Below are positions 27,193 to 39,689 of a DNA stretch of 64,000 nt, one piece after another. Under the pieces are notes generated by a model. The model worked only from the letters and a program-made list of their open reading frames with translations, was not told the DNA's origin and made no database searches. Position 1 is the stretch's first letter. Every line of letters begins with the position of its first letter. This DNA is from Polytrichum commune. Its lineage: Eukaryota; Streptophyta; Polytrichopsida; Polytrichales; Polytrichaceae. The stretch is taken from assembly GCA_950295325.1 (NCBI GenBank), contig OX485804.1:17236001-17300000 (forward strand). The letters are read 5' to 3'. A program made the translations under genes and the position numbers.

Positions 27193-30100
27193 CTAAAAGT
27201 GAAAGCCACCACCCGGGAAGCCTCCCTCAAATTGGAAAGAGAACGTTTGGCCTCCTCCATGAAAGGGATTGAAACCAGGCCCCCCCATTTGCTGCTCCTC
27301 CAAATCCTCACCCCTGTCATACTTATTCCTCTTCTCTTCATCCCCAAGTACCTGTCACAAAGTAATTCAATGCAATGGGCTCAGACACATGGGCAGAAAA
27401 TTTAACAGTAAGGTAGATGGGTCTTACATGGTTACTTTTTCCGACTAGCCCACTTCTCCTAGGATATGAAACTCACGATCAATACAAGATGGTTAGCAAA
27501 TCCAAATCAAGTCCGTAACCACTTTCCTCACAATTTTTGGTTCTCATTATGGATCTTACTCATTATCAAATTGGAAGATTCCTGTGCTCATTAAATGGTC
27601 ATATAGGTCCCCCCATTTATGTTGACTGTTGAACTTGAGAGTATTTATCATATTTAGAGCGCCCAGTCTAGTCTCATTCAAAGACATGGGTTTTTAGTAT
27701 CCATTCTTGGAGCCACACCAAACCACATACCACTCAAATATAGGTGTCCTGATAAGAAAAGTAGCCGAATAAGGGTTGTCTACCTTACGCTTTGTCTTAA
27801 TTTCCAAATAGCGGACCCTCATTGGGATGGTCATTTTACTCTACTACAATTGATAGTGTTGACGCCACTTTAGATTATGGCCAAGGGCCGTGACCATGAA
27901 ATTGTGAGGTCCCACGAAACTCATCCAAAGGGTGTACCATAGAAATTGAAGTTGAATGTTATAGTCACAGGCCTTTAAATGTAGTGTAAAGACATACGCA
28001 ACCAGGCCCTCAACCAATGCTTTTTCATTACCATTCTATTCATACGGTGAACCCTTCTACACAAAAAGTATATAATAAATCAATGTTCGTGAAATTTTGA
28101 ATTATCATGGTCTCCCAGTTTTAAATTAGACCCACAAGCTCTTTGAGGTGGGCTTGATGCTGTACCCAGTAGCCCATGAAACACTATCCATTGCATGCCA
28201 TGTAGGACACCATGTAGATTTTACATCCATTTAGGTCCCTTAAGCCCTCAAGCTCTAGTGTAAAGTGAAGTGGGGCGGTCTTGGCATTTTTTTACCAATG
28301 AGAGGTTTTAGATTCACTGGTCATGGGCCCTCAAGCTCTTGAAGCAGCACTTATTAAAATCATGCTATTGAATCAAATCATAGTTTTCTGGAGATAATAA
28401 CAATATCATCCCAAATAGAAACATGTTTTTAGCTTCAATTTTTTAGCCCAGTGAATAGAAATTACCTCATAAGCTTCAGCGACTTCACGAAACTTATTCT
28501 CAGCCTCCTCCTTGTTGTCCTGATTCTTGTCAGGATGCCATTGAAGTGCTAGTTTTTTATATGCACGCTTGATGTCTGCTGCTGAGGCTGTGTTTGACAA
28601 ACCAAGAATCTTGTACCAATCCTTCCGTTTGCTCAACTTTAAGGCATGTTCAGCCCTATGAAGTCCCTCTCTGAGACTTTGAGACTGCACATGCATGTAA
28701 GAATAGAGTCAGAAGTACTGGTTATAATCCAATCTCAGTCCAGTTCCATCTCATTGATCATATTTGGTGAAATGGAGCTTGTGTCACCAAAGTTGAATCC
28801 TATCATTTTAAATATAACCTACGAATTCTGCTTAAGCAGAATTTAGATTTCTCTGTAGGTCCAGCAACAAAGAAGACAAGAGAGTGTACTCCACGGAGAA
28901 TACTTACTCCCATCACATTATTCAAAACTATGACATTGCAAAGTGCACAGTTATATGAAATTCGCACCTGGGGATTATGTTGAAGTGCAGCTTTGAAGTC
29001 AGCCACAGCGCCATCCCAGTCCTCAACTAACAACCTTGCTTCTGCCCTCTGTACTCAGAAGGTAAAATTTGAGAAAAATATACATCAGTGTAAATCCCCA
29101 GACCATCTCTTGCACAAGTAGGGAAAGACAATATTGGTGAGTGAACAAGTCTGCCTGTATGAACCATATCAGACACTCAAGCAGGTTCTGAAAAGACAAT
29201 ATTCTGTCCAGACAAACCCCAAGTGTCCAAACTTCATTTGTCCTTCATTTTAAAGAAAGGCATGGGTCATCTGAAATCAAATTTCTCCAATCTGCTGATT
29301 TACAAACAATCCTCAGGAAACCCACCTGTTCTAAGGCTTCTTGGGATTCTTCCATCTCCAAGACTTGAGTACACCGTGTAACAGCATCCTTGCCACGTCC
29401 AAGTTTCACCAACGCCTTACAAAGGCCCATATTGAGCTTGATGTTATGGATGTCGTGATCAGGTATGATTTCCAGAGCTGCATTGTAAGCCTCAACTGAT
29501 GTTCGAAATTTGCTCTTTTCTAAGGCTTCATCTGCCTGTCGATCACCCCAAGTACCCAGTGAACATTAGCCCCATAAACACTTCCAATCCTACATTCTAA
29601 ACATCTTGCTACACATTGAACACATGATTCAAAATGAACCTATGATCAATTAGTCTTCATCTTAGCAAGCACTAGGAGAAACAAATGACAAGTGTAGGTT
29701 GATAAGGTATTTTGGGCTCAATATTTGCATTTGTTGTGAACTGTCTATTCAGAAAAGGTTCATAACAGATTGTATAAGTTGAACTCATAGAGTGGTAAAA
29801 ACATACAGTCTTTGTCTTTCTCAAGAGAGCTTTCAACTTGAAGTACTGCTTCTTGAGCTCTCCATGTTCAGGGTCCAGCCGAAGCCCTGATTGGTAATGC
29901 CTGCAACCCAAAAGCAACCGATGTAACTTTACAGGTGATCAACAGGGACTTTGTAACAAGACCCCCATGTTCCTCACTCCTCTTAATAGTAACAAAACTC
30001 TAATGCAACCAAAAAAATTTAATTTTCTTCTTGAGGTATATGGGTAATAGTGAGGGTACCTGAGTGCAACATCATGGTCAGCAAGGTAGAGGTAGGCATT

Positions 30101-33100
30101 TCCACGAACAAGTAAAGCATCTAAATCACTCTCATCCATCTTCAGCACTCTCCCTGCCTCAGCAACTGCCTCACTGTAGTCCTTTTTCTTCAAGGCTAGC
30201 TTGGCTTTTAACAACCGAGCCTGCACATTAGATAGAAATCTACTGAGAGTTGGATAACAATTCTCATTAAAATCATGCCATTACTTTACAGGCCTGAGAA
30301 TCTGTCATTGTGCAGTTTACACTTGAGCACACTTTAAAAAAATATAACTCTCATGACTTTGAAACCAATAATAGAAGCATTATATGCTCAACTATCATTT
30401 CACCAAAGATATCCTCTGACTGACAGGACCCAGAAACTTGTAACAAGCTCTCAGTCTAAACATTTGCAGACAAATTAGCCTGTATGCACCCACACTTTAT
30501 ATGATGATCACTTGTTAATGAGATATATCTTTGCACATAAGCATGAGGAAAGGATAACCAATCTCTAAATTGTAGTTCAAGGACAAGTTACAGCAAACTA
30601 ATCCAGTTCTTTCTTGGTTCCCCTTTAAATTATATCTTAAGTTGAGAGCTCCAAGGAAGGAGCTTCCCATTGGCGGAAAGGAGCATCTTACACAGGCTTG
30701 TTCACTCAAAATCTACTTGAGATGACGTAAGCCTTGCTGGATCCCATATGGAATAACAACTACGACAAGCTCCCCGTCAAGATTTGGTCAAAATCCTAAG
30801 CTACCTCCATGACATAAATTACGAATGTTGAGAACCCAAGCTCTCAATTCGTGGGCCCCATGAAATCCCAAAGCATTCTTGAGATTGTCAAAGATGCTTC
30901 TTTGTTTAGGAGCATCCCCCATGATATCTCAATATGAGCATGGCCACGTTACACTTGCCCAAACTGATGAGTACTTAAAGATTGGTCAAGAAGCTCTCCA
31001 CACTTTTGAGCTTGGATGAAAGCTTGTCAACTCCACGCATCAGACTCCCAAAAATTGCAAGTTCAAGCTCTCAATTCGAGCTATCATGTAAAGGGGGCAT
31101 ATAGACTGGGTTACCCAATGAACAACATCCTTCAGGGAGGTGCACTAAATACCTGAGAGCACTCTGACGAGGACAAAAGAACCTTCTCAAGGGCTTCTTC
31201 AGCCTTCTGAAATTCTTCTGCATCATAAAAAGATGTTGCTTGTTCCAACACCTCTCCTGCACGTGCTGTTTGCTCCAGCTCTTTCTCCCCGCTCGAATGT
31301 CCAGGTCTCAGTTCCAGCACTTTAAGAAGATCTTTTTGTGCCTCCTTGAACCTGCAGCCATCATGTGTTGAACCCACTAATAAAACACAAGTACATCCAT
31401 GCTTCTTAACCCTTAAATACCCAAAGGGCCCATTCTGGGCCTTTGTTATACATTTTCTATTTGGTACATCTACATAATCACCTTTTTAGCCAACCTTGCA
31501 AATTATAGCCACTACTCAACTTGTCCAATTCATCTTGCAGAATTGTCCTAATTGTCAAATACACGTTGTACAAAGTCACCTGTTCTAAAGTCTACAAAAT
31601 TTTGACCTTTCATAAATCCATGAGGTTTTGTCCAATCAACACCATTTTTTCCCCAAAGTGTGTCAAATGCACAACTCCATTTTGGTGGATCGAAAAAGTC
31701 CAAATTTAGGCTCATCTCCAGAGAGGTTAAGAAGAAGGCAAAAATCACATTCTAGGTACCAAAATAAACTATGGTCCTTAAAGGGTTAACATTGAAGTCT
31801 CCTATTGCATACCTACACATTTGACGCAACAGGCGCCCTCTGTTCAGATAGCCTTGCAGAAACGTAGAGTCCACTGCTATTGCCCTGTCAAGATCTGCAA
31901 GAGCCTCTGGATACTTTCGTTGCTGTAGGTAGACAGCGGAACGTTTCGTGAACCCTATTGGGGCTGCCGGATCCAGCTCTGCAAAAAAAAATGCAAATGG
32001 TCACCCCTCAATTTGCAACATCCAAACACAATTCTGAGAACACAACTAAACCCATGTTACATTAGCCACCATTCAAAACCTATTGTGACCAATGAGTAAT
32101 AAAAAACAAAAGTTTGAGCAGAAAATTGCCTTTCAAAGAAACTTACCAATAAATGTGCTATACTGGCGTAGAGCTATGGTGAAATCTCCTTTTGATAATG
32201 AGGCATCTCCTGCCTGTAGATAGGAAGCTGTGAAAACCCAACACACCCCAAAATAGACTTCAAATTCATCAAAGCTGCCTGTTTGCATTAGCTTCCAAAG
32301 GCCAACAACATTGGATCTTCTCTGCATTCCCTTCCTCTATTAACAAGATGGATTGTGTTGCCTAATTTTGAAGTAAACCAGGGTAGAGATGCACAATGGG
32401 ATGTCTCATAACTTGACCACCTGAGAATAACATTGCATTGATCCTAGTTTCCGGAAGGCCAATCCGATTTGCAGAGCCTGCAAAGATTAACTTATGCAAG
32501 AGGGAGCTGACCAGCAGCCTTTGACTACACCTGTAGCATTTTCCTCTGGCAAAGTTAATTAACTTAAAATTTGATGCATCCTTGCGCTTTGTTCTCGAAG
32601 CTTAAGCTAATGACATCTAGATATTAGCTATTGCGATCAGGGTAAAGTTCTCGAGAAGGGGGCTGCCAAAACCCTACCAGTAAATTAAATGTAAAGGAAT
32701 CAGCTACGCATAAAAGGAAATAACTGTATGTATTCAAAAACTGTAAAATTATTTTATTTTATTTTCCCCAAAAAGTTTACATGAAACCACAATCTCAAAT
32801 GATTTGGCATTTAGATAATGAAACTGCAGATCACATCTTTCAAAAGACCCAAGCATGGGTATACCGTTTGCACCTGACACGGGGTCGTGATAAATTCAAA
32901 CAAAAGTACTTTAGTGGTATTATGATTCACTTGAACGGAGAAGATGAAAGGAAAGATTGATGTATTGATCAGCAGACAAGATTAGCTTCTGAAAGCTGCA
33001 TGATTCTCACAAGCTATTGATTGTCAGAATTTACAGGGGAAAAAAGAGTTGATGTTTTGGGAGAAACAGCAGAAATATCCCTAAATGAAGTTCTTGCACC

Positions 33101-33335
33101 ATGCCAAAATAATGCCATATGAAAGGAAAGGAGACAAAAAGCCAGCATATTCTGTCACATTTCCATGTAGCATGAAGACAACCAGCACATTACACCAACA
33201 GACAATCAGACATGAAAGGAGAAAATATAGATACAAGAAATGAGAGTTGGAAAATATACCAGCATCTGAAGCCAACACCTGCGATGCTTGGACCAAAACC
33301 AAGACAGATAGGGCAATGCCACTGTAGAATTTCAT
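27193..33335 (-). CDS. P58IPK: P58IPK / DNAJC3-type ER co-chaperone: signal peptide, TPRs, J domain, 481 aa, 10 exons
   Basis: ER-lumen Hsp40: the TPRs hold unfolded clients and the J domain stimulates BiP. Exons in transcript order: 33335-33260, 32227-32147, 31978-31813, 31351-31153, 30220-30060, 29900-29807, 29535-29326, 29048-28968, 28684-28466, 27351-27193. All phases close, and the 481 aa match the length of plant P58IPK. Residues 1-22 ([22 protein letters not shown]) form a signal peptide. TPR-like repeats occupy about 25-350, with [20 protein letters not shown] and [20 protein letters not shown]. The J domain spans about 375-435, with HPD at 406-408 (LQWHPDKN). The tail, [19 protein letters not shown], is Gly/Phe-rich, and there is no KDEL signal. 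An upstream in-frame Met (33404 or 33428) would add 23 or 31 residues; the Met at 33335 is chosen because it gives a compact signal peptide and the usual length. The last intron is 1.1 kb and holds two MITEs. Confidence 0.95.
27411..27785 (+). mobile_element. Family B MITE in the last intron of the P58IPK gene
   Basis: Starts AGGTAGATGGGTCTTACATG and ends GGGTTGTCTACCT, flanked by TA (27409-27410 and 27786-27787). This is one of the best preserved copies. Confidence 0.85.
27858..28346. mobile_element. Tourist-type MITE (family C) relic in the P58IPK last intron
   Basis: Contains the family C blocks ccaagggccgtgacc, actcatccaaagg, ccatgtaggacacc and accaatgagagg, and ends near gggccctcaagctcttgaag. 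Its left end is decayed (cgccactttagat). Confidence 0.6.
30900..31080. repeat. Dispersed repeat fragment in a P58IPK intron
   Basis: The segment with catggccacgttacacttgc, ccaaact, then gagcttggatgaaagc matches 62856-62920 plus 63309-63385. There the two halves are separated by a Tourist-type MITE, so the intron copy is the uninterrupted form. Confidence 0.65.
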
Positions 33336-34020
33336 CCACTCCTTCGTTTCCGACTCACCGCACCACCTTCTTCCCGAAAACTCACCAATGCCACCGCAAC
33401 ACATGTCCTCATCCTTTCTCCTCCTCATCTTACAACGCAATGATATACTAACTCTGCACACTAGAACCCTAACCCTGTTGCCCCCCCCAACCCCACTCAA
33501 TTCCTCCCTAAACCCTTGCTCCCGCAAACCTGCTTCACATCCAGAAGGTGCATCCAAATGCAGTTTCACGGCGTCAAATCGCGGTCGCAAGCGATCCTCG
33601 CTCCGCGCAAAACTGCACCTCCGGACCTCACCAACACCGAACACTCCACCTCCCCTTGCAACGGAACCTGCATTCCTTCACCGTTTGCGAATCGAAATGT
33701 ATGCCCGAATTCGTTTCCGCGCAGCTAAGATGTATGTTGTGATAAGAAAAGCTGTGATTGCGGTCTTTAGGTGGAGATTCCCGATTGTTTGGGATGCGGT
33801 GATCGATTGGTGTGTGACAAGATTTCAGCGTGCGAGGAGTAGCAGCAGATCATTGCGAGTCTTCGCTGCGACCTCTGTGACATATCAAGGGGCCTCCTGG
33901 CCAATGAGGTAGCTTCTTGTGTCCACGTGGAGGACCCCCGTTGGTGCATCTCTCGTCACACGAATGCTGCGCAGCCCTGTTGGCTCGGGGAGAGAGCTAA
34001 TCAGGTGGCCTCGTATTCTG
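33336..34020 (-). promoter_or_regulatory. 5' UTR and promoter region of the P58IPK gene
   Basis: A GC-richer island upstream of the P58IPK start. It contains CCAAT at 33901-33905 and a palindromic G-box-type CCACGTGG at 33923-33930. Such motifs occur in ER-stress promoters, but the spacing (17 bp between CCAAT and CCACG) is not the canonical ERSE. Long frames in both directions here lack recognised domains and reflect base composition. Confidence 0.45.
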
Positions 34021-36604
34021 GGGGACCTTCATTAAAGATTCATTAATATTCATGTTCATGTCTAGGTCATGTTTATGATCATGTCTGTGTCATGTTTAGG
34101 TTCATATCTAGGTATTATTTATGTTCATGTTTGTGTTTCGTAATCGTGGCTATGTTTGTGTTCATGTTCATATGAGAAAATGTTAATGCGTCTCAATTAG
34201 GGCAGACTTCAATCGTGTGTTTGGCAAAAGTATTAAGACTTTGAACATGATTTTATAGAATATTGTTGGCCAAGGGCTAAGTTACCCTCACATAATTTGG
34301 GCCCCGGATTCTTTAATCAAAAAGTAGGGTTAGATTACATATTCTCTTACATGTTAACAAAGTTTAGTCAATCTTAGAATTGTGATTCCTAGATTACTTG
34401 TAAGTATTCTCTTAATATATGGTTTTCATTTGTATTCCCTTATTTAAGGATGTTATGCTCCACATTTAGTGCTTTTGAGGTCACTTTTGGCTAAGAACAA
34501 CTTGTATACATGTTTTGCAAGTGGTTTCATGGTGGAAGGATTTGAGGGGGGGGGGGGGGGTTAATAGATAGTGCATGTGAGGGGGAACTTGGACCTCCTT
34601 TTGCATTATAGGCCCATGGTCAAATAATGTCCCATGAGCACTTCCATATTGAGTAGGGCGGTCAACATATGAGAGAGTAGAATTACCTTGTTGTCAAGCA
34701 TCCAAATCAGATTGCGGTCATCATTCCATTTATCCATTTTAATTATCGCATTCAAATGGATTTATTGAACCTCATGTTTCCAAGAAAGATGAGAACTCCA
34801 TGGAAGGTCTAGATAATAAGAATATGTTTCAAACGATGACAATCTCAAACTCATGGCAACATGTGTCACATACATGCATCCTATTCCAACACCCCACCCC
34901 AAAAAATGTTCCGAAGGTGGTGGGGAGCTATGTACTTCAAGATGAATGTTGATGATAGTGATATTTGAAGGACCAAAATGCAACTCAATAAGTGAGAGGA
35001 GCAACAAGTCAACACTCCACATTGTATGGCAATATTCTTTGTGGAGGGTGGGCCTCAATTGTAACCACTTTAGATTGTAAAGAAAGCTTGATTGCATTTA
35101 ATCATATAATGTTAATATCTCACAAAATGAAGTCTAAACCCTTGTGAAATCCAAAATCTCCATGATAAGCACTCCTACCTTATGCAAAATCTTTATTTTC
35201 CGCTCAAATCATAGTCAATTTCATATCCCATAAATTATTGTTGTGCTATAGCAATTTGGGCGTTTATTAGATTCTTTATGGAAATGTTGAAAGTTTTGAT
35301 AAAAGAGTTTCTCAATATAACGTCACTTTTCTTAAGAAATTGCATGAGAACATGGTAGAAATTTCTATAAGTTGTTCAAAATCGAGTAAATAATTGATAA
35401 TGGTATGTAGGAGCCCCCCTAGGATTAACGTATAGAGGTTGTCAACTCTCCACTCTCAAACTTCAAAATCTCCTAGAATTATGTTGGCCACCAATGCACG
35501 TTCTCCCAGTTAGAAATAGGCACATTCCTATGCAAATGGAGGTCAATATGAGATAAAATTCAAGCATCATGACATGGGACATAACTGACATACTATTTGA
35601 CAAAATCAACTAAAATTTATAAACTACATAGTGGGTGAGAGGAGAGTGGATGATGAGCTGCAATAGCAGCAAGACATTCTCGCCTATTATAGGATATAAC
35701 CAATCTCCTCATGAATGTGAAATGTCAATTATGGGTGCAATGTCCTATGTGTGGATAAAAAAATGCAAGAGCATTGTTAGAATTCCCCTCCACTTGGATG
35801 AGCCATTGGTTATGGATGGAGTGCTCCTTGTCTAGATAGACATTAGTTATGCAACCATTATGTATTTTTTTATAGTATTCATTTGGAACATGGTGATGGT
35901 TCTAGAAAGAATGTATCAAGGTTCAACTAGCCATGCAATCTTTGCAAGAAGGTTAGACAATTGAAGATGATAGGTATATATCTTTGCCATAGCTTAGTTG
36001 ATTATGAGAAATATATTTAAAACTTTTGTGCATGAGCGTGTGGATTTTTAGAAAATACCACAAAACATTGTAAATAAAATGTTGACCTTTTATTGAATTG
36101 TTGGAATTTATATTTAAGTAAAATTGGACTAAGTTCGAGTTCAAAACTATAATATGTTGAATTTTATTGTAGAATGCTCCAGTAGGATTGTGTGGTAGGA
36201 TCCTATGATAGAATGTGCAAAGATGATCACGATAATATCATAATAGTTGTTTTGATTATATGTTTACTATTCAACATCTAAACAAATATCTATATATAGC
36301 CATTTATAACATCAAAATATAGACATTTTACTTTTCCAACATAACTTAATACCATGGCATTCAACAATCACTAAGGATGTGCATATCTCCCATGAAATTT
36401 AGGTGCATTGGAAAGTGTATCTATTGACGGATGCGCCCATAGAATCGAAGCAACCAAAAGTCCAAATTTTGAAAATATGTCCACATTCACTTACATATGT
36501 GTTCTGATTATGCATGTGATATTGGGAACACAAGTATCCAAACCTAATCTATCATGGTGATAATTGTCGTGTATATCTAAAAATAGACATATCATCACAA
36601 GCAT
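34021..36604. other. Intergenic: low-complexity tract and unclassified repeats
   Basis: 34035-34175 is an irregular repeat of ttcatgtcta and catgtttatg-like words. A run of 15 G ends at 34560. 34740-35840 has stop-ridden minus-strand similarity to itself-like dispersed DNA near 10.2 kb but could not be classified. No gene is recognised. Confidence 0.4.
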
Positions 36605-36881
36605 GTGTAGTGTGGGTCTCCATGTATGTTGCTCGCTCACTAGACTTTGGTGGGAATAAGGACAAATGTAGATGAATATGATGGGGTAGGTTTTTTTATG
36701 TGCCAGCCAACCATTCTTATTTTATGTGTGTTAGTGGGCGCATGAAAGTCTAGTGGCCCATGATCAAGACCCTCCCCTTCTTGAAAGGCAACCATGTTGT
36801 GGTTGTTATCTTCACGAGAACACATCCAACCCGCTATTATCTAGAATCAAGTGGGTCAACTACAGACATGAAAACCCACCC
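36605..36881. mobile_element. Family D Tourist-type MITE, diverged
   Basis: Ends GGGTCTCCATGTATGTTGCTC and CAGACATGAAAACCCACCC, with internal cactagactttgg and tctagaatcaagtggg as subterminal inverted sequence. The target duplication is not clear. Confidence 0.6.
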
Positions 36882-37638
36882 TGACCCAATTCAAGGTCAA
36901 TGCACGGTGTTCCTTATGGGTAATTGAAAACATGTTACCTTGCTATATGCAATTACGTCAGTTCTTTTTCTTTTTCTTATCCTAAAACAAATGGATTCCC
37001 ATTGTAAGATAATACAAATATACCCAAGGCACCAAAACCCCAAAAGGAGTCATGTTCAAAGGGGCCATAACGGTGACCAAGCATGGACTCTAAATAAATA
37101 AACTATATTTCAATATTTCAATATTTTGGTGGTATGTTGTTGCTTCATTGTGCACAGGGGTAGGTATGTCTCCTTACCTTTGAAGCTTATCAAGACATAT
37201 TTTGCTTATCCATGCTATATTCCAAAACCCATGTTATTTATATATCTCTCTATAGGTAGGTTGTTGTATCAAGCTAGAGAGAGGATTTGTAATAGGCTTG
37301 AGGGTAGGCTCAAGAAGAATCGCTTTGAACCCATAAGAAGCAAGGTTTCAATGGTTTGGAGTTGTAAAGGTTGTAAAATTAGGTTGTAAAATTTAGGAAA
37401 TTGGTTTGTAATAGGATGGAGAGTGGAGTGCAAGAGATGGTTGCAACCAATGGGAGGTAATGTTTGAAGGGTTTTGAGTTGCAAAAGTCCCAATCAAAGT
37501 GAAGATAACATATGTTGAAACATAGTCTTCTCAAACCTTTGGTGTTGCATGCACATTCGTCTTCCCCATCCCTTTCCCCTTGTAATGGCATAGACATGTC
37601 CTTAAGCTTAACCTCACTTGGAGTTCATCTTCACTTCT
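36882..37638. other. Intergenic, nothing recognised
   Basis: AT-rich. 37325-37480 holds a loose tandem of ggtttggagttgtaaaggtt-like words, which explains the overlapping minus-strand frames at 37269-37597. No gene is recognised. Confidence 0.4.
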
Positions 37639-38063
37639 CATCGGGAGGTCACTCCATTGTCAAGTTGAACATCACGTGGGAACAAAGTTTGCTACTCCTA
37701 TATTACATGATATAGATAATTTTAAATTTTATGATTTTTTTCCTACATATACATGACCATTGATATTATGTTTTTATATTTTTATGGAAATTTAGTCATC
37801 TTGATTTTTGTAGTAATTTGTTTAGTTCAATTATGCATCATTCTAGTTAGAAATGGTATGTTTTATAATATTTTTTTAAAAAAATCATCAAGTTTAGTTA
37901 CGACTTTTTACTATGTAATAAGTACCGTGTATATCTACTTATGAAAAAAATTGATAAAAGTTTGACCCATTTTGGTGATGCTTTATGTAAAAAGTAAGAT
38001 TTTTTACATGTAAAGTGTTTGCACATGGTTGTTTCAACTTTACAATGGAGTGACCTCCCCGTG
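37639..38063. mobile_element. hAT-type MITE family F, copy 1 (425 bp)
   Basis: Starts CATCGGGAGGTCACTCCATT and ends AATGGAGTGACCTCCCCGTG. The flanks tcacttct (37631-37638) and tcactacc (38064-38071) match at 6 of 8 positions, consistent with an aged 8-bp duplication. The interior is colinear with copies at 40138 and 54938 (ggaacaaagtttgct, atagataattttaaa). Confidence 0.85.
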
Positions 38064-38590
38064 TCACTACCCATAACCCAAATTTCATGTTGCACGCCTT
38101 TATAAATTACTCTCGCTTTGCATAGAGGTATATCTTTGGACTCAAATCATCAAATTACACAAAATCTAGTACATTGATTCATTAAGGTAACAATACCTCA
38201 AAAGCTTAATTACTGTGTTATGGACAAGAGTTCACATCAACACAAAAACACGACAAGATCTATGAACTCAAAAAAATGAATAGTTGGCACCAACAACTTA
38301 CATTAAGTTCCAATTTGACAAGTTGTTTCATATCCTTTCTCTCCTTTACGTATGCAATACACGTTCCTCTAAACAAATTATATTCCAATAAGAAGAGGAA
38401 TCCCCACACATAACATTGCTCGATGCCTCACTCACAAGCTCCGTGGGCCTAAGAATTTTTGGGAAATGGTGCCCCCTAGCCGTTTCCAAAGTCTATTGAA
38501 TAGATGAACATAGTGTAAGGCAAATTTGTAGGGAAGGGAGCGATCAATGGATGTTGAACATTATAAAGTGGCACTTGTTTGAGCAATTTG
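38064..38590. other. Intergenic, nothing recognised
   Basis: AT-rich sequence between a MITE and a hairpin; no coding signal or repeat was identified. Confidence 0.4.
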
Positions 38591-38761
38591 CATAACATTA
38601 TTAAGCAGTGTGTGTTTCTTCATGTGGATCCCAAGAATATAACCATTGATGCCACAACTAAGTTAGTGCAAATTCAATTTGAATGTGCACTAGCTGTTGC
38701 ATCCTATGGTTATATTCTCGGGGTCCACATGAATGAACGTGCACTGCTTAATAATGTTATG
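38591..38761. repeat. Long hairpin with about 78-bp arms
   Basis: 38591-38670 pairs with 38686-38761 around a loop of about 15 bases. The outer 20 bases (cataacattattaagcagtg) pair perfectly; the rest pairs at roughly 80% with small bulges. It could be a small foldback MITE or a precursor of small RNA. Confidence 0.8.
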
Positions 38762-38894
38762 TGAGTGGCGAAAGGCAATTGTAATGTAGGGTATTGTAGG
38801 ATCTTGACCAATGTGAGTATGACACGCATCAAAAAAATTCAAAGAACATGTGATCTTATATTAAACCATACAAGGAATATTCCCAATGTGAAGG

Positions 38895-39240
38895 CTACAC
38901 TAAATCGTCCTATTATTGTGGGTAATAGATATTTTCTAGGATCCACACTAATTCTCATAATGAGAATCAATGTGGGCCAATAATTCAGCCCACACTAAAT
39001 TTCTAGTAGAAAATCAATGTGGGCCACATTAATTATTTTTTAGAAAATTAGTGTGGGTGATCGTTTAATTTCATGCTACTTTTATCTCATAACTAATATT
39101 CAACGTGTTGGTTGGAAATCCTCGCAAAGACTTATGGGATGACTCGGGGTATTGGGACCACGGGATATTCCACCTTCACCATAAAATTAGTGTGACCCAC
39201 ACTAATTATCTACCCGCACTAATAGGACTATTTAGTGCAG
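38895..39240. mobile_element. Unclassified inverted-repeat element with internal GTGTGGGCC repeats
   Basis: The left end ctacactaaatcgtcctatt pairs with the right end aataggactatttagtgcag, followed inside by gtgggtaatagat versus attatctaccc. The interior repeats (a)gtgtgggcc and its complement ggcccacactaa several times (38965-39055 and 39190-39205), giving nested palindromes. No clear target duplication. Confidence 0.65.
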
Positions 39241-39689
39241 TTGCCATCAGTGTGTGTGTTTGACAAGTTTCATTTGACGTTCAACTTCACATCCAAAGTG
39301 CCACATGACGTTTTTTAAAACAAAGATGCATGTCAATCAATACCTACCATTTGTTTGTTTTTTAAATGTCACCTCCATTTTGGGTTGTCTAGTAGTACAA
39401 GGCTTTTCAATTACTACCATGTCAATTGTGTCACAAGTCACACTTTGTGTCAAATTTTGAATTGTGCATGTCAATTGACATGCATTTCTTTGTGTGGAAG
39501 TATTTGCGTGTCAAATGTGAAAAACTTGCAAATACTTTGTAAAAAATACAACCATGTTGCCGACTTGGTCTCCACACTCATGATGGTAACAATTGAAACA
39601 TATGTTTTTATTATATTTCATGTTTTGGTAGTCATAGAAAATCTTCACATTGTATAATGTGATGAATTGGAGCACTCTACAATTACATT
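39241..39689. other. Intergenic, nothing recognised
   Basis: AT-rich, with loose repetition of gtgtca and catgtcaa words. No gene is recognised. Confidence 0.35.

Noticed and set aside
33388..33912. A 174-codon plus-strand frame opposite the P58IPK first exon
   Set aside because: It overlaps the promoter and signal-peptide exon of a strongly supported gene, is Ser/Pro/Arg-rich by composition and has no recognised domain.
33901..33930. Classical ERSE in the P58IPK promoter
   Set aside because: Spacing between CCAAT and CCACG is 17 bp instead of 9-10; kept only as a weak observation.
34762..35097. A 111-codon minus-strand frame in the desert
   Set aside because: No recognised domain, no splice context, and surrounding DNA is repeat-like.
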